Positions 14,227-23,211 of a stretch of DNA of 64,000 nt are shown piece by piece. A program made the position numbers and the translations under genes. This DNA comes from Hyaloperonospora brassicae. Its lineage: Eukaryota; Oomycota; Peronosporomycetes; Peronosporales; Peronosporaceae. The notes under the pieces were generated by a model. The model ran no database searches. It saw only the letters and a list, made by a program, of their open reading frames with translations, and was not told where the DNA came from. The stretch is from contig CANTFL010000090.1 of NCBI GenBank assembly GCA_947650285.1, positions 248,001 through 312,000 of the forward strand, in the 5' to 3' direction. The stretch's first letter is position 1; each line of letters opens with the position of its first letter.

Positions 14227-15400
14227 TCACGAACGCAGTTCGTACTCGATTCTTGGTACCTGGTGGCGAAGCGCAAACGAGAGCAGCTTTCCGAGTAAGA
14301 CCTCATGGTTCTCGTCGACAACTGTCCGGGCAAGCGAGTTGTAGCTTTTCGTCCGCAGTAGCTCCTTTGTACCGTCCAACTGAATCATAGCAAGCAAAAC
14401 TAAACGACCACACCATCATGTGTCAGTCCTTCATTTGCTCGCAGCAATCATGTGGCCATTATCACTTACCTCGCATTGGCGCCCACGCGTCCGTCGCAGC
14501 GTAGTTGATCTGCGCCTCGCTCAGCACAGGCGCTTCCCAGTCCGATACTTGCATCTCTTTGTCGAGCGATGCTTGAAGAAACACTTGACACGCTGTCTTC
14601 AGTCCAGGTCGCATGCATCCAAGCTTTTGTGTTATATACAGCGTGTCCACGGTCGAATTGACTGCGTGTACAAGACCCGACGCCTTCAAATGACGACAGT
14701 CGTCGCTCAGCGAGTGGCCGACTTTGAGGACATCTGGATCGGCAAACAGTTCCTGCAGCATCGGCGGCAGCGGGTTCCCTCGTTGCAAGCGGTACAGGAA
14801 CGCCCGATCTAATGTGCAAACCTGAATCAAGCACGCGGGATTGCTCTTCGTTCCTTTTTGCGGGTAAAAGTCGGGTCTCGCTTCAGTATCGACGCCCACG
14901 ACTTTCTGCTCCGTCAAGTACTCGACGTGTTGCATCTCCTCTTGCTCCGAGTGGATCACGGCAATCTCACCGCGAAAGACAGTCTTCGGCAGATCGTCAT
15001 AGTCCCCCAACGTCTTCTCGCCAAAGCACCGGAACAGAAACGACCCTTCGCGAAACAGCGGCAGGTCTTTCACGCGCGCGTGTCGCGCTTTTTTCAGCCG
15101 CAGCATCCGCGCGTACTCCTTCTGCCGCTTCTTGGCGGCCGGATCCAGTCCTCCTGTTGCAACTGCAACGGCTGCTGCAGGTGTTTGTTCGGTGGACAGA
15201 ATCGGATCGCGGCTCGAGGCGGGCGTCGAACCTGTCGCAGCCCCCGTGGCCAGCACCGCCCGCAGTCGGTTCAAGTGCTGGCGCTGTTTCTGCCCTGCAG
15301 AAGAGACCGGCGATGTACTTTTGGCCGGACGGGACGCGCGCTTGCTCGCAAACGAAGCGGCAGCGAACAGAGGGCGCGTGGCGCACGTGGCGGACCGCAT
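14227..15400 (-). CDS. DEDDy 3'-5' exonuclease domain protein, two exons
   Basis: Exon 1 runs 15400-14470 and exon 2 runs 14399-14227. The 70-bp intron (14469-14400) has donor GTAAGT and acceptor TTTAG. About 367 residues. The WRN/EXD-like nuclease fold is shown by VGVDTEARP (D171, E173), KVGHSLSDDCRHL (D234) and YAATDAW (Y300, D304), the three metal-binding motifs of the DEDDy group. Residues 1-30 are Arg/Ala/Ser-rich without acidic residues and could be a mitochondrial presequence. Residues 90-112 are strongly basic. The frame stays open upstream to 15601, but the start at 15400 is preferred because the added segment is leader-like (CTGTC repeats) and runs into the Mutator element TIR. Exon 2 is my prediction: it removes the in-frame stop after APMR and keeps 57 further open codons. 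The substrate cannot be told from sequence. The 3' exon structure is less certain than the domain. Confidence 0.8.
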
Positions 15401-15574
15401 CTGCCGTCCGATCAACGCGTCCGGCGCAGCGCTTATAAGGACCGACAGACAGATCGACAGACAGACAGACCTGACCAAGCACTGGTCAACCCAAAACGGT
15501 ACAGTACGGTATAACGTGTCGCACTGGTTGATTTCGTCCCGATGTACCGGTTTTTGTTGTGGTTGATGGGTGTT

Positions 15575-15583
15575 GTCGTGTAG
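15575..15583. repeat. Left target-site duplication of the Mutator-like element
   Basis: GTCGTGTAG directly precedes the left TIR. GTTGTGTAG at 24826-24834 directly follows the right TIR. Eight of nine bases match, the length typical of Mutator-superfamily insertions. Confidence 0.8.
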
Positions 15584-15743
15584 GGGAGAGGCTAAATACA
15601 CCTAGCATTATGGCTAAATACACCGCGCGCCTATCCAGTATACAGAAGTTTTATATGGTAGCATCGGTGTCACATTCTATCCACGTCAATTCAAATATTA
15701 CAGGATAAACTAAGTAGAAATGCACGTGTAGTACAGTCACGTC
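15584..15743 (+). repeat. Left terminal inverted repeat of the MULE
   Basis: Reverse complement of 24667-24825 with modest divergence, concentrated around 15630-15650. It contains two copies of a GGCTAAATACACC motif about 22 bp apart (from about 15590 and 15612), which may be transposase-binding or simply internal repetition. Confidence 0.85.
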
Positions 15744-15773
15744 TATTCAAAAAACTCCTTCGTAGTCTAATGC

Positions 15774-16081
15774 ATGGTGATGAGCTCTTCATCCACCTCC
15801 ACTACCGATGCTGCCACTGCTACGGTCGCTGATGCTGATGCCAAATTAGACATCGCTAACAAACAGACGACGTGCCAAGTTTATGCTGGCCCTAATCCTG
15901 CCGCTGCTGATCTCCCATGGACTTGTGAAAAATCTCCACCGGTCGGGCCTTTTGAGAGTCAAAAGACGGCTGTAGAGGCATCGACGCAGTACGCCGTACG
16001 CCAAGGCTTTGCTATCAGTGTATCCCGCAGCCGTTTAATTGGTACCAAGCGCAGTTTTCTCACATGCTCGCAAGAAAAACA
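15774..16081 (+). pseudogene. MULE 5' coding segment (FAR1-like N-terminus), cut by the gypsy insertion
   Basis: Open from ATG at 15774 through a Ser/Thr/Ala-rich leader. It then reaches a stretch containing PFESQKTAVEASTQYAVRQG (about residues 62-81) and FAISVSRSR, resembling the start of the FAR1-type DNA-binding region found in many MULE transposases (an F-x-S...A...A...GF-x-(LI) pattern). The frame then runs into the LTR at 16087. The downstream part resumes at 23751 after the target duplication. The FAR1 assignment is by pattern only. Confidence 0.5.
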
Positions 16082-16086
16082 TTACA
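16082..16086. repeat. Target-site duplication TTACA (left) of the gypsy element
   Basis: TTACA at 16082-16086 abuts one LTR. An identical TTACA at 23746-23750 abuts the other. Five bases is usual for Ty3/gypsy integration. The identical flanks show that the two LTRs belong to one insertion. Confidence 0.95.
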
Positions 16087-16364
16087 TGTAGCGGAGCTAC
16101 ACAGCTCCTTAATCCAGAGGAAGACTTAACGCTCTTACGAGCAACTTTAATTCTACGAACCCGACTCAAAGAGTCAACAGCTCCGAGAGCTAAAGGGTGG
16201 TTCAAAGAACCCGACTCAAAGAGTCAACAAGCTCAAAGAGCTTACAGTCCCTGTTCCAGGGGGAACAAACGATTCAAAGAATCAAACGCACTAAGTGCAC
16301 AAGAAGTAGCTGCCTTAACAAGGCGTTGCTACTTCCTTACGATCGCAAGACGCCTCAGAGAGGC
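16087..16364. repeat. Array of twelve micro-hairpins in the LTR
   Basis: Consecutive short inverted repeats, mostly 5-bp stem with 3-nt loop: TGTAGC-gga-GCTACA (16087), GCTC-ttac-GAGC (16131), GACTC-aaa-GAGTC (16163), AGCTC-cga-GAGCT (16179), GGTTC-aaa-GAACC (16199), GACTC-aaa-GAGTC (16213), AAGCTC-aaa-GAGCTT (16229), CCCTG-ttc-CAGGG (16249), GATTC-aaa-GAATC (16271), GCAC-taa-GTGC (16288), GCCTT-aac-AAGGC (16312, nested in an outer 8-bp stem 16303-16310/16328-16335) and GCCTC-aga-GAGGC (16352). In the element's sense this is the downstream, R/U5 side of the LTR. In genomic RNA it would therefore form part of the structured 5' leader. Function is unknown. Confidence 0.85.
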
Positions 16365-16620
16365 ACGTATCTTTTGTTGATCAAAATGGGAACTGAATTT
16401 TATTTCTTCTTTTAACCTAAAAGAACACCGTAGAATAAAGTAAATAACCTACTCACTTATGGCCTAAATAAACATATTAAAAGATCTCGTAATCAATGGA
16501 AGACAGACATTAGTCTTCAACAATTGATACTTGTGTTCTAATATTACTTCAAAGGGGGTCCCATCCCTTGTGTGTACCACACCTATTGTCGACTACCAGT
16601 CGACGTGTAACCCCGTTACA
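16087..16620 (-). repeat. 3' LTR of the gypsy element
   Basis: 534 bp, colinear with 23212-23745. In plus coordinates it begins TGTAGCGGAGCTACA and ends CCCCGTTACA. Differences from the other LTR are at about 16127, 16212, 16240, 16247, 16267 and 16378. The short ORF at 16197-16415 is a by-product. Confidence 0.95.
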
Positions 16621-16632
16621 CCCTCCCCCACC
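16621..16632 (-). promoter_or_regulatory. Polypurine tract of the gypsy element
   Basis: On the minus strand GGTGGGGGAGGG directly precedes the 3' LTR, the expected plus-strand primer for reverse transcription. The relic copy has GATGGGGGAGAG at 42518-42529 in the same place. Confidence 0.85.
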
Positions 16633-16728
16633 AGACTGACGTTTCCACAAAACGTCAATCGAATTTTTTCCTTGAAGAGGACGGTGTGTGTGCGCTTCAA
16701 CCTCACGGTTGGCAAAACACAAAACACC

Positions 16729-18029
16729 ATGGCATCGCCACCCCATGAGTCCTCAACTCTCTCGTCTTACCTTGGCATTGATGTGGATATGGATTATGGT
16801 AGCGATACCGATATCCATGGTGACGAGAGGACAATGTCCGACGCACCAGTGCAAGAGGCAGCGCCTCATATTGCACCAAACCCATTTGCCGAGCGTGGCG
16901 AAGCCAACGCGCCAACGGTGCCGCATCAAGCACTTCTTGAGGGCGATGTCATCATCACTAATCCGCTCGATGAGTAACAAGAGTTGGCTATCCAACGAGA
17001 GGAGAGCGCTCAGCTCCGTATGCAGCTTGCTGCAACCCTTAAGGGTCGTCGTGGCTATCTGTTCACACCACTCAATGTGAAAGAGCGTATACGCCAAACG
17101 ACAGGTCGTTCTTTGGCAACGTGGGCCATTAGCGCTGAGCCTAAATCTTCTGATGAGATGGCGAGTCGACAGGCACTTTGTGAGAGGTACCTGCAACCCC
17201 ACTTGACGACTCAAAGTCAATACAAGTTGCGACTTGACACGCAAGCACGGGGTGCACCGGTTCCACCGATGAAGGGTATAACCATCCTCTTATTCGCAGG
17301 CAAATCTCAAGAGGAAGAAGACAACGCTTTTGTTCGCTGGATGCATCGGAAACGACACCTCAGCAGCGTTTTAGCTCTCAGAGCAAGTGCCGATGTGGCA
17401 GGTGTTCGCCTAGAACGAAAGCTTCGGTATGATTACGCCAAGCTTAAGTCCAGAGGCCAATTGCAAACTCGCACACTCTATGCTCCGGCTGTGCCGATTG
17501 ATGTGGGTGTTGGTCAAGTGGGACCCAACTACCCACCTGCTTCCACCACTATTGGTGAGAGCGCTCTCGGTCGAGGGATGACCCTTGCCACGATGTTCAA
17601 AAACATCAACGGCGTATGGGCAATCTTGCCGCAGGGGTGTCTCAAACTCCCACGAGTTCTCCGACTCCGGGTACTCTCGCCACTTCACCAGATACTGGTA
17701 TTGACCCTGACGACAACGTCGTTTCAGGAGTCGCTCCACATGGAACTGGTGGTTCCCTTGCTCATCGAGCAGCGTCGGAGGTGGTCGGTATACCGAAGGA
17801 GGAGCATGAGAAGGTGCTTCTTGAGCTGAGTGGTCTCCGTGAGACATTGGGTAAGACCCAGAGTGCGTTTGACGCGATGCGAGCCCGTGTCCAGGCGTTG
17901 GAGTTGGGCCAAGCCCGGATGGAGGCTCAGGTTGACCTCCTGATATGGATTCAGCAACCGATGGCAAGGCCAACCTACCCGGCGCAACCGCCTCCAAGTT
18001 CACGTGGGACGGATCCCGATACGTCTTAA
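16729..18029 (+). pseudogene. Antisense ORF (aORF) of the gypsy element, function unknown
   Basis: On the strand opposite gag-pol, an ORF opens at ATG 16729 (context AACACCATGG). It reads an acidic N-terminal region and meets one TAA at 16975-16977. It continues in the same frame to about 17640, where the coding pattern moves to the -1 frame (open 17616-18029). The TAA aligns with a CAG glutamine codon in the relic, so it is probably a secondary mutation. The C-terminal part, including a heptad-like stretch EEHEKVLLELSGLRETLGK, looks coiled-coil. A relic of the same protein lies at 41282-42363 (minus), with shared blocks such as SSADVAG, YAKLKSRG and HGTGGS. The 3' part overlaps the chromodomain coding region on the other strand. 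I recognise no domain. The frame change could be a mutation, a programmed shift or a small intron. Confidence 0.7.
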
Positions 18030-18165
18030 GCAAACCGACGTAGAACACGGGGTGTGTGCGCAGTTTGCGCGGAAGGTTGAGCGTATATGCAAGTCCCTTC
18101 TTGGCGACGACCATGAATGGTCCAATGAAGCGTGGGCGCAACTTTGTCTTGAAGACAGCATACAC
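17410..18165 (-). pseudogene. Integrase C-terminus and chromodomain of the gypsy element
   Basis: 251 open codons, out of frame with the integrase core. It starts with the SH3-like integrase tail (KLRPRFIGPFMVVAKKGLAY, then LRTHPVFYVGLLK), followed by a Pro/Ser-rich linker. The chromodomain is at about residues 136-188 (17604-17760): FHVERLLKRR, YLVKWREYP and NSWEFE, carrying the aromatic positions used in methyl-lysine binding. Such modules direct integration to marked chromatin. The frameshift relative to the integrase core is near 18165-18180. The chromodomain region is read on the other strand by the aORF. Confidence 0.85.
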
Positions 18166-19232
18166 TACATTTGTAGGTGGTTTTTAGCATTGAGTAGAAC
18201 TTGGTCTCCGACCTCATAACGTTCAATACAACCTCTGCCTTTAACATCAGCTTGTTCCTTCTGCTTGCCTTGGCTATCAGCCAGTGCGTCACGCACATGT
18301 CGTAAGACATTCAATCGCGTTGCGAGAAACTCGCTCACCTGTTTTTGAACAGTAGCAGAGCTGATATCAGCAAGCCGATCGGCAACTCCTCCCCCACCAA
18401 GCCCTGAACCACGCAGTGGTAGCGTTAACGGAATGCGAGGGTGTGTGAGACCATTCACATAAAACGGTGTGTAGCCGGTGGAGGCATGCACGGCGTTATT
18501 CAACGAAAACTCAACGACAGGGAGCATCGAACTCCTACAATTAGGCGTTTCAGCGCAAACACTGCGCAAGATGTCACCGATGATGCGATTCACTCGCTCG
18601 GTTTGACCATCAGTCTGCGGATAATTCGCTGTGAACACGTCCAAACGTGTGCCGAGCACCTTGAATATGGATTTATAAAACTTCCCAGTGAAGCGAGGAT
18701 CTCTATCAGAGACAATTGCCAACGACAAACCGTGTTGTCGAAACACTCTATCGATAAACAGCGTAGCTGTACCTTCACCATCAATGGTATCTGGCACAGC
18801 CGCCAAGTGAGCCATCTTGCTCAAACGGTCAACAAAGACCACAATACCCGTATTTCCATGCGAATCATTCGGTAAACCGAACAGGAAGTCCATACTGATG
18901 GACTCCCAACACCCTTTGGGTATAGGCAAACTAGCCAGCGGCGCGGCCGCGTGAGGTGAGGGTTTCACTCGTTGACACGTTTCACACGTACGCACATATG
19001 TGCTCACCCATTTGTATAGTTTGGGCCACCAATAGCATTGGATAACTGAGCCATATGTCTTCTCACGACCGAGATGACCACTCAACGCAGTATCATGTGC
19101 CTCATAGAGGATCCGATACTTCAACTCCTCATAATGAGGGACAACGATGCGAGAAATATCCTCCACATCCGTGCTATAGCACAACAGGCCCTGATCGATA
19201 GAATATCGATGTAACCTCGCACGTAATCGTGC
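18166..19232 (-). pseudogene. Integrase core of the gypsy element
   Basis: Carries the HHCC zinc finger (HDTALSGHLG...CETC) and the DDE core: D in SMDFLFGLP, D in IVSDRDPRF and E in QTDGQTERVNR. It is separated from the RNase H ORF by an in-frame TAG at 19233-19235; the relic has a serine codon (TCG) there. The 3' end runs out of frame before the integrase C-terminal domain. All catalytic residues remain, but no continuous polyprotein can be made. Confidence 0.9.
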
Positions 19233-20753
19233 CTACAATTCTATGTCCGAGTCCTTAAACTCCTCGCTCCCTAGAGCACGTAGAAGAGCTACACAGTGTT
19301 CATCCGTGACGTGTGCCGTACGGATTAGGTCAGTGACCGACGACGACAAAGTCGTAACATGAGCAATCTCATAGTCAGGCCTGCGTGACAACGCATCAGC
19401 CAAAGCATTTTGCTTGCCCGGCTTATACTTCACCTCGAAGTTGTATTCGGCAAAGAAGGAAAGCCAACGATCCATTCTCTGAGAGAGGTGAGGCGACTGG
19501 GTCGCAGTGCGTAGTGACGCATGATCTGTATCGATCACAAACGGCTTAGAGCCAAGAAGATGAACTCTGAATTTGACGAGAGCATACTTCATTGCAAATA
19601 GATCTTTGTCATGAACAGGATAGTTCTTTTCTGCAGCCTTCAGCTGCCGAGACTCAAACGCAATTACGCGTTCTCGTCCATCAATATCTGTCTGTAACAG
19701 AGCGCTGCCTATGGCAAAGTCAGATGCGTCACAGACGACACTGAAAGATCGATCAGGATCAGGCAAAGCCAAGATTGGCGCATGACGGAGACTCTCCTTT
19801 AATGGTTGAAAAGCATCATGCTCGGTGCTAGTCCAGCACCATTCCCCATCCTTATAAAGGAGATTGGATAATGGCCGAGCCATATCTGCGTAATTCGCAC
19901 TGTACTTGTGCAAGTAATTGGCAAGGCCAAGCCACTTACGTAAGTCCTTTTGGTTCTTTGGAACCGGCCAATCAACTATGGCTTTTACCTTAGCAGAGTC
20001 CGCTCTAAGGCCTCGCTTTCCAATAAAGCACCCTAAAAAAGGAATTTGTTCTGCACCAAAGATGCACTTAGACGCGTTGGCGTACAACTTATTCGTGCGC
20101 ATGCACTCGATCACCGCTCGTAAATGGTCAATGTGATTGTCCACATCTGACCGACCGTTCATAGCACGACTATGGACAAAGATGTCATCAAAGTATGTCT
20201 GTGCATAACCTCTGTGAGGTCTGAACAATTGTGTCACAAGACGATTGAATGTAGCCGGGTCATTTGATAACCCTTGCGGCATAACAAGCCACTCCCAGAG
20301 CATATCGCTTGGAGTGCTGACCGCTGTCAGCGGAATGTCGCTTTCTCGCATGAGAAGTTGGTAATAACCATCGACTAAGTCGAGCGCACTGTACATTGTA
20401 CATCCCACCATATTGTTCTGAAGAACATTCTTCCTCGGAATTGGTGTCTGAGCCGGGATGGTGGCCGCATTAAGCTTATTGTAAGCATGAAAAATGCGCC
20501 ACTTCCCATTGGGCTTTTTGACACAGAAGGTCGGTGTTGAATGGGGAGATTTGCTTCCACGTACCATTCCTGCCGCGTGCTTTGCACGAAAGAAGTCATC
20601 AATGACGTCACACTGTTCCTTAGGTAAAGTCCACTGCCGTGTTAAGCAGTATTTAGTTCCAGGAACCAAGTCAATTTCATGACGTACACCTCTATCGGGA
20701 GGCAAAACGGACGGTGGGTTTTGACACACCACGTCCTGAAATTCCTTTACCAA
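19233..20753 (-). pseudogene. Reverse transcriptase-RNase H of the gypsy element
   Basis: 507 open codons including the stop. The RT fingers/palm begin around HEIDLVPGTKYCLTRQW. The catalytic YFDD is in TYFDDIFVHSRA, and the GLANYLHKYS connection follows. RNase H begins at VVCDASDFAIGSALLQ, with ESRQL, PVHDKDLFAMKYAL and DTDHASLR. The C-terminal LADALSRRPD linker is typical of Ty3/gypsy. This domain has no internal stop. It is listed as a pseudogene because the polyprotein is broken on both sides. The coordinates follow the open frame, not a real translation start. Confidence 0.92.
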
Positions 20754-21624
20754 AGATAGAACGGATCGAGAGGATCCTTAAGGATCGACGATCCACTACG
20801 GGCATCCAATGCCGCATTTGTGTCCTCAAGGACAGACTCGTCCAATAACGAGGATGAGTTCAACTTAATATCCGGTCGAATGACCACTAACTCGGATACT
20901 TCTCCTGCCTGTAAGGCTTGGCTAAATTCGCCGTCAGACATTTCGTCTAGTTCAAAGAGAGTATCCATCGATCTGGCCAGTCAACCCATTGACAAGTGTA
21001 TATAGTTTATTATTACTATTATCACTTCGTGACTTCTTAGACATTGGGCGCTTCTCCGTTGCCACCCTACGCTGGAATCGTTTCCTCACAGAAACCGTAC
21101 GCCTCCTAGAGGCCGGGACAGTCGGGTCCCCGTGGTTGCTAGTCATCTTAGCACGCTCTATACGAGAGCTCATGTCTTAAACGACATCTGGTGAAGTGTT
21201 ACGTAACTCGAACACTTCACCCAGCGGATTTACACGTACCACTTCACGTACAGCATTCGTGCCTAGCCCTGAACACTCTGGATTCTCGCCATCAATGTCA
21301 TTACCGACATTCATTGAGGTGCCACCTCGGCCGTCCTCACTCGGTGGGATTTTACGTAACACCCCACTCACATCAGAGGAATGACATTCTTGATGTCTCG
21401 GCCCTAGTCCAACCATGCCTTCAGCATGCAGTGACTCAGTATCACAACGAGTATCACTCAACGGAGTATAACTCCCTTCACATACGGTGAAAGAGCTCCG
21501 CTCAATATGGATGTCATTGACATCGGAGTTAATTAATGTCCAGCACATTGACATCTTCCGTCAATGGCTCGCGCCAATAGAGCTTTTGTTGCCTAGCAAA
21601 GTTGGATTCATGACTTTCCAAAGA
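20754..21624 (-). pseudogene. Protease-RT linker of the gypsy element
   Basis: Open fragments of 125, 73 and 73 codons (21554-21177, 21173-20952, 20968-20747) in different frames occupy the linker. Aligned pieces occur in the relic at 36300-37180 (for example the GDPTVPASRRR block against about 36770-36800), so this is element sequence, not an insertion. No domain is recognised. Confidence 0.6.
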
Positions 21625-22215
21625 TTATCTAGGAACATTGCGCGTGGCGCCTAAGGTATTAGACCTCCAATCAATCCATGGCTCATGGTGTTCAAGCCAA
21701 GCCATACCCAGGATGATATCGTATTTCGAATCCGAATCGAGGACAAGACAGCTTTCAATGCTGTCAAAGTCCAAAAACTTCACACCTAAGTTCAACGGAA
21801 CTTTAGGCACCTTGACGCGACTACCAGTCGCTAAGCGAACGGTGATTGAATCACCCTCATGCGCTTTGAGCGCTTCAGCATATCGCTGACTTCCCTCAAG
21901 GGAATGAAGTCGAGCATAATTGCATGATGCTCCGGATTCGATTAGGATCGACCAATCCTTTACAAAGCCTTTAATCTTCGCCTCGGCGACTAACAAGCCA
22001 GGCTTGTATCCACGCTCTGTGCTGGTGGGCAAATAGCTCGGTGGGGCTAAGCCCTGTTTCACTCTACCTCGTAAAGAAGCAACAGAACTCAGTTCTACCC
22101 CAGTAGGGCGCCCCGCACCAACTGGGTGTCGCTGTTTCCCCGTGCCATACCAGGTTTCTGGTTGTAGCTGGGGTTTCGACCCATTGGAGTCGGTTGTTGC
22201 TTGCGCAAAGGACAA
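21625..22215 (-). pseudogene. Aspartic protease region of the gypsy element
   Basis: 196 open codons containing the retropepsin-like domain. The active-site loop reads LIESGAS where the family has D-(S/T)-G-A, so the catalytic Asp is replaced by Glu. The relic has Asn at that place (LINS), and an ancestral Asp codon explains both. Downstream, ILGMAWLEHHEPWIDW is the usual flap-side and C-terminal landmark. It overlaps the end of gag by about 120 bp in another frame, which may reflect a natural frameshift or decay. Confidence 0.8.
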
Positions 22216-23158
22216 GTGGGACGCAAGTGTTTAGTGCTTCCGCGCATATAACAACGTTTCAATTCCTGTCGTTGCTCTGCAACATGAAGTTCAGCTTCAC
22301 TTTCATCTTCAGCATGGCTGAGATCCATCGGTTCTGGCTTACAGTAAGCCGAGGTGCTCGCAGAGGTTGCCCTCGAAAATCTTGGGTTGTAACCATTCCA
22401 ACCAAGTCTGGCCGACTTGAAGTTGTGCTCAGCATTTTGAGCGATGCTAACAGCTTCCTCAAAAGTAGAGGGATGGACCCGAAACACCTCTGTTTTGGCA
22501 ACGCCATTACGAAGTCCTTCCATGAAGACAGTCACACAGACTGTTTCAGGGAGAGGGTCAGACTGCATAGCAGTCATCAGAGTTGTAACTCCTGGACATA
22601 GTCCGTTAGCTCATTCTTACCCTGACGGGTAGATAAGAAGCGTTAGCGCACGCGATAAGCCTGGTTAGGCGGCGAGAAAACTCGCATGAGGTCTAACTTG
22701 AGCAAATCCCATGTGGGAAACGCCAAGTCGACCGACGTGCCACACGTCAGAGCCCACTCTCTTGCTCTTCCATCGAGCTTGGAGATGGCCAGCGAGACCC
22801 GCTGGTACTCCAGTGAGATAAGGCCAGAGCTCATGGCCATCTCAATCTCACGGATCCAGAGGGTCAGGTTTTCGCCCTCCTTACCGGAGTAATGCTTAAC
22901 GTCCACCCTAAGGGGACAAGGCTTAGCCTCTTCATTTGGCATCGCCACGTATCGTGTTGGCATAGCCGACGCTACTTGGTTCTGAACCTGCCCTAAAAAG
23001 GCCGTTTCATACTGCATGAAGGCCTCGACTAGTGCATTGAGCACATCGGGACCTTGTGCATCTAGAAACTCCACATACTTTGGGCCTACGGCCGCGGTCA
23101 GCTTCTCAAGCGCGACCTTTTGAGCCTCAGAGAGGGGTGTGGATTGCTCCATCCTCAC
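22095..23158 (-). pseudogene. gag of the gypsy element
   Basis: ATG at 23158. The first 171 codons carry the gag core (HYSGKEGENLTLWIREIEMA, then WALTCGTSVDLAFPTWDLLK) and end at a TAA near 22643. The sequence continues (RFLSTRQGKNELTDYVQEL), shifts frame near 22580 and runs to 22095. The zinc knuckle reads CYMRGSTKHLRPTC, where the CCHC pattern has C-x2-C; the second Cys is Arg. The relic keeps CYTCESNKHLRSTC. Gag would be non-functional from both truncation and knuckle loss. Confidence 0.85.
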
Positions 23159-23194
23159 AGAGGATCAGTCGTTACCGACTCAGTTGTAGATTGA

Positions 23195-23209
23195 CCACAA
23201 GTGCTACCA
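23195..23209 (-). promoter_or_regulatory. Primer-binding site of the gypsy element
   Basis: Two bases after the 5' LTR the minus strand reads TGGTAGCACTTGTGG, complementary to a tRNA 3' end of the form ...GTGCTACCA. The relic has the same TGGTAGCACTTGT at 33493-33505. I do not assign the tRNA; it is not the common initiator-Met start TGGTATCAGA. Confidence 0.7.
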
Positions 23210-23211
23210 AG

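Noticed and set aside
13375..14330. Possible kinase gene on the minus strand (an ADFG-like peptide near 13650)
   Set aside because: Only a four-residue match; no glycine loop, HRD motif or consistent frame around it.
14812..15566. ORFs of 144-218 codons on the plus strand opposite the exonuclease
   Set aside because: Low-complexity Ser/Arg-rich shadows of the exonuclease gene.
16531..16728. Upstream extension of the antisense ORF into the LTR
   Set aside because: The frame happens to be open through part of the LTR and the polypurine tract; the ATG at 16729 has a good context and the conserved protein starts after it.
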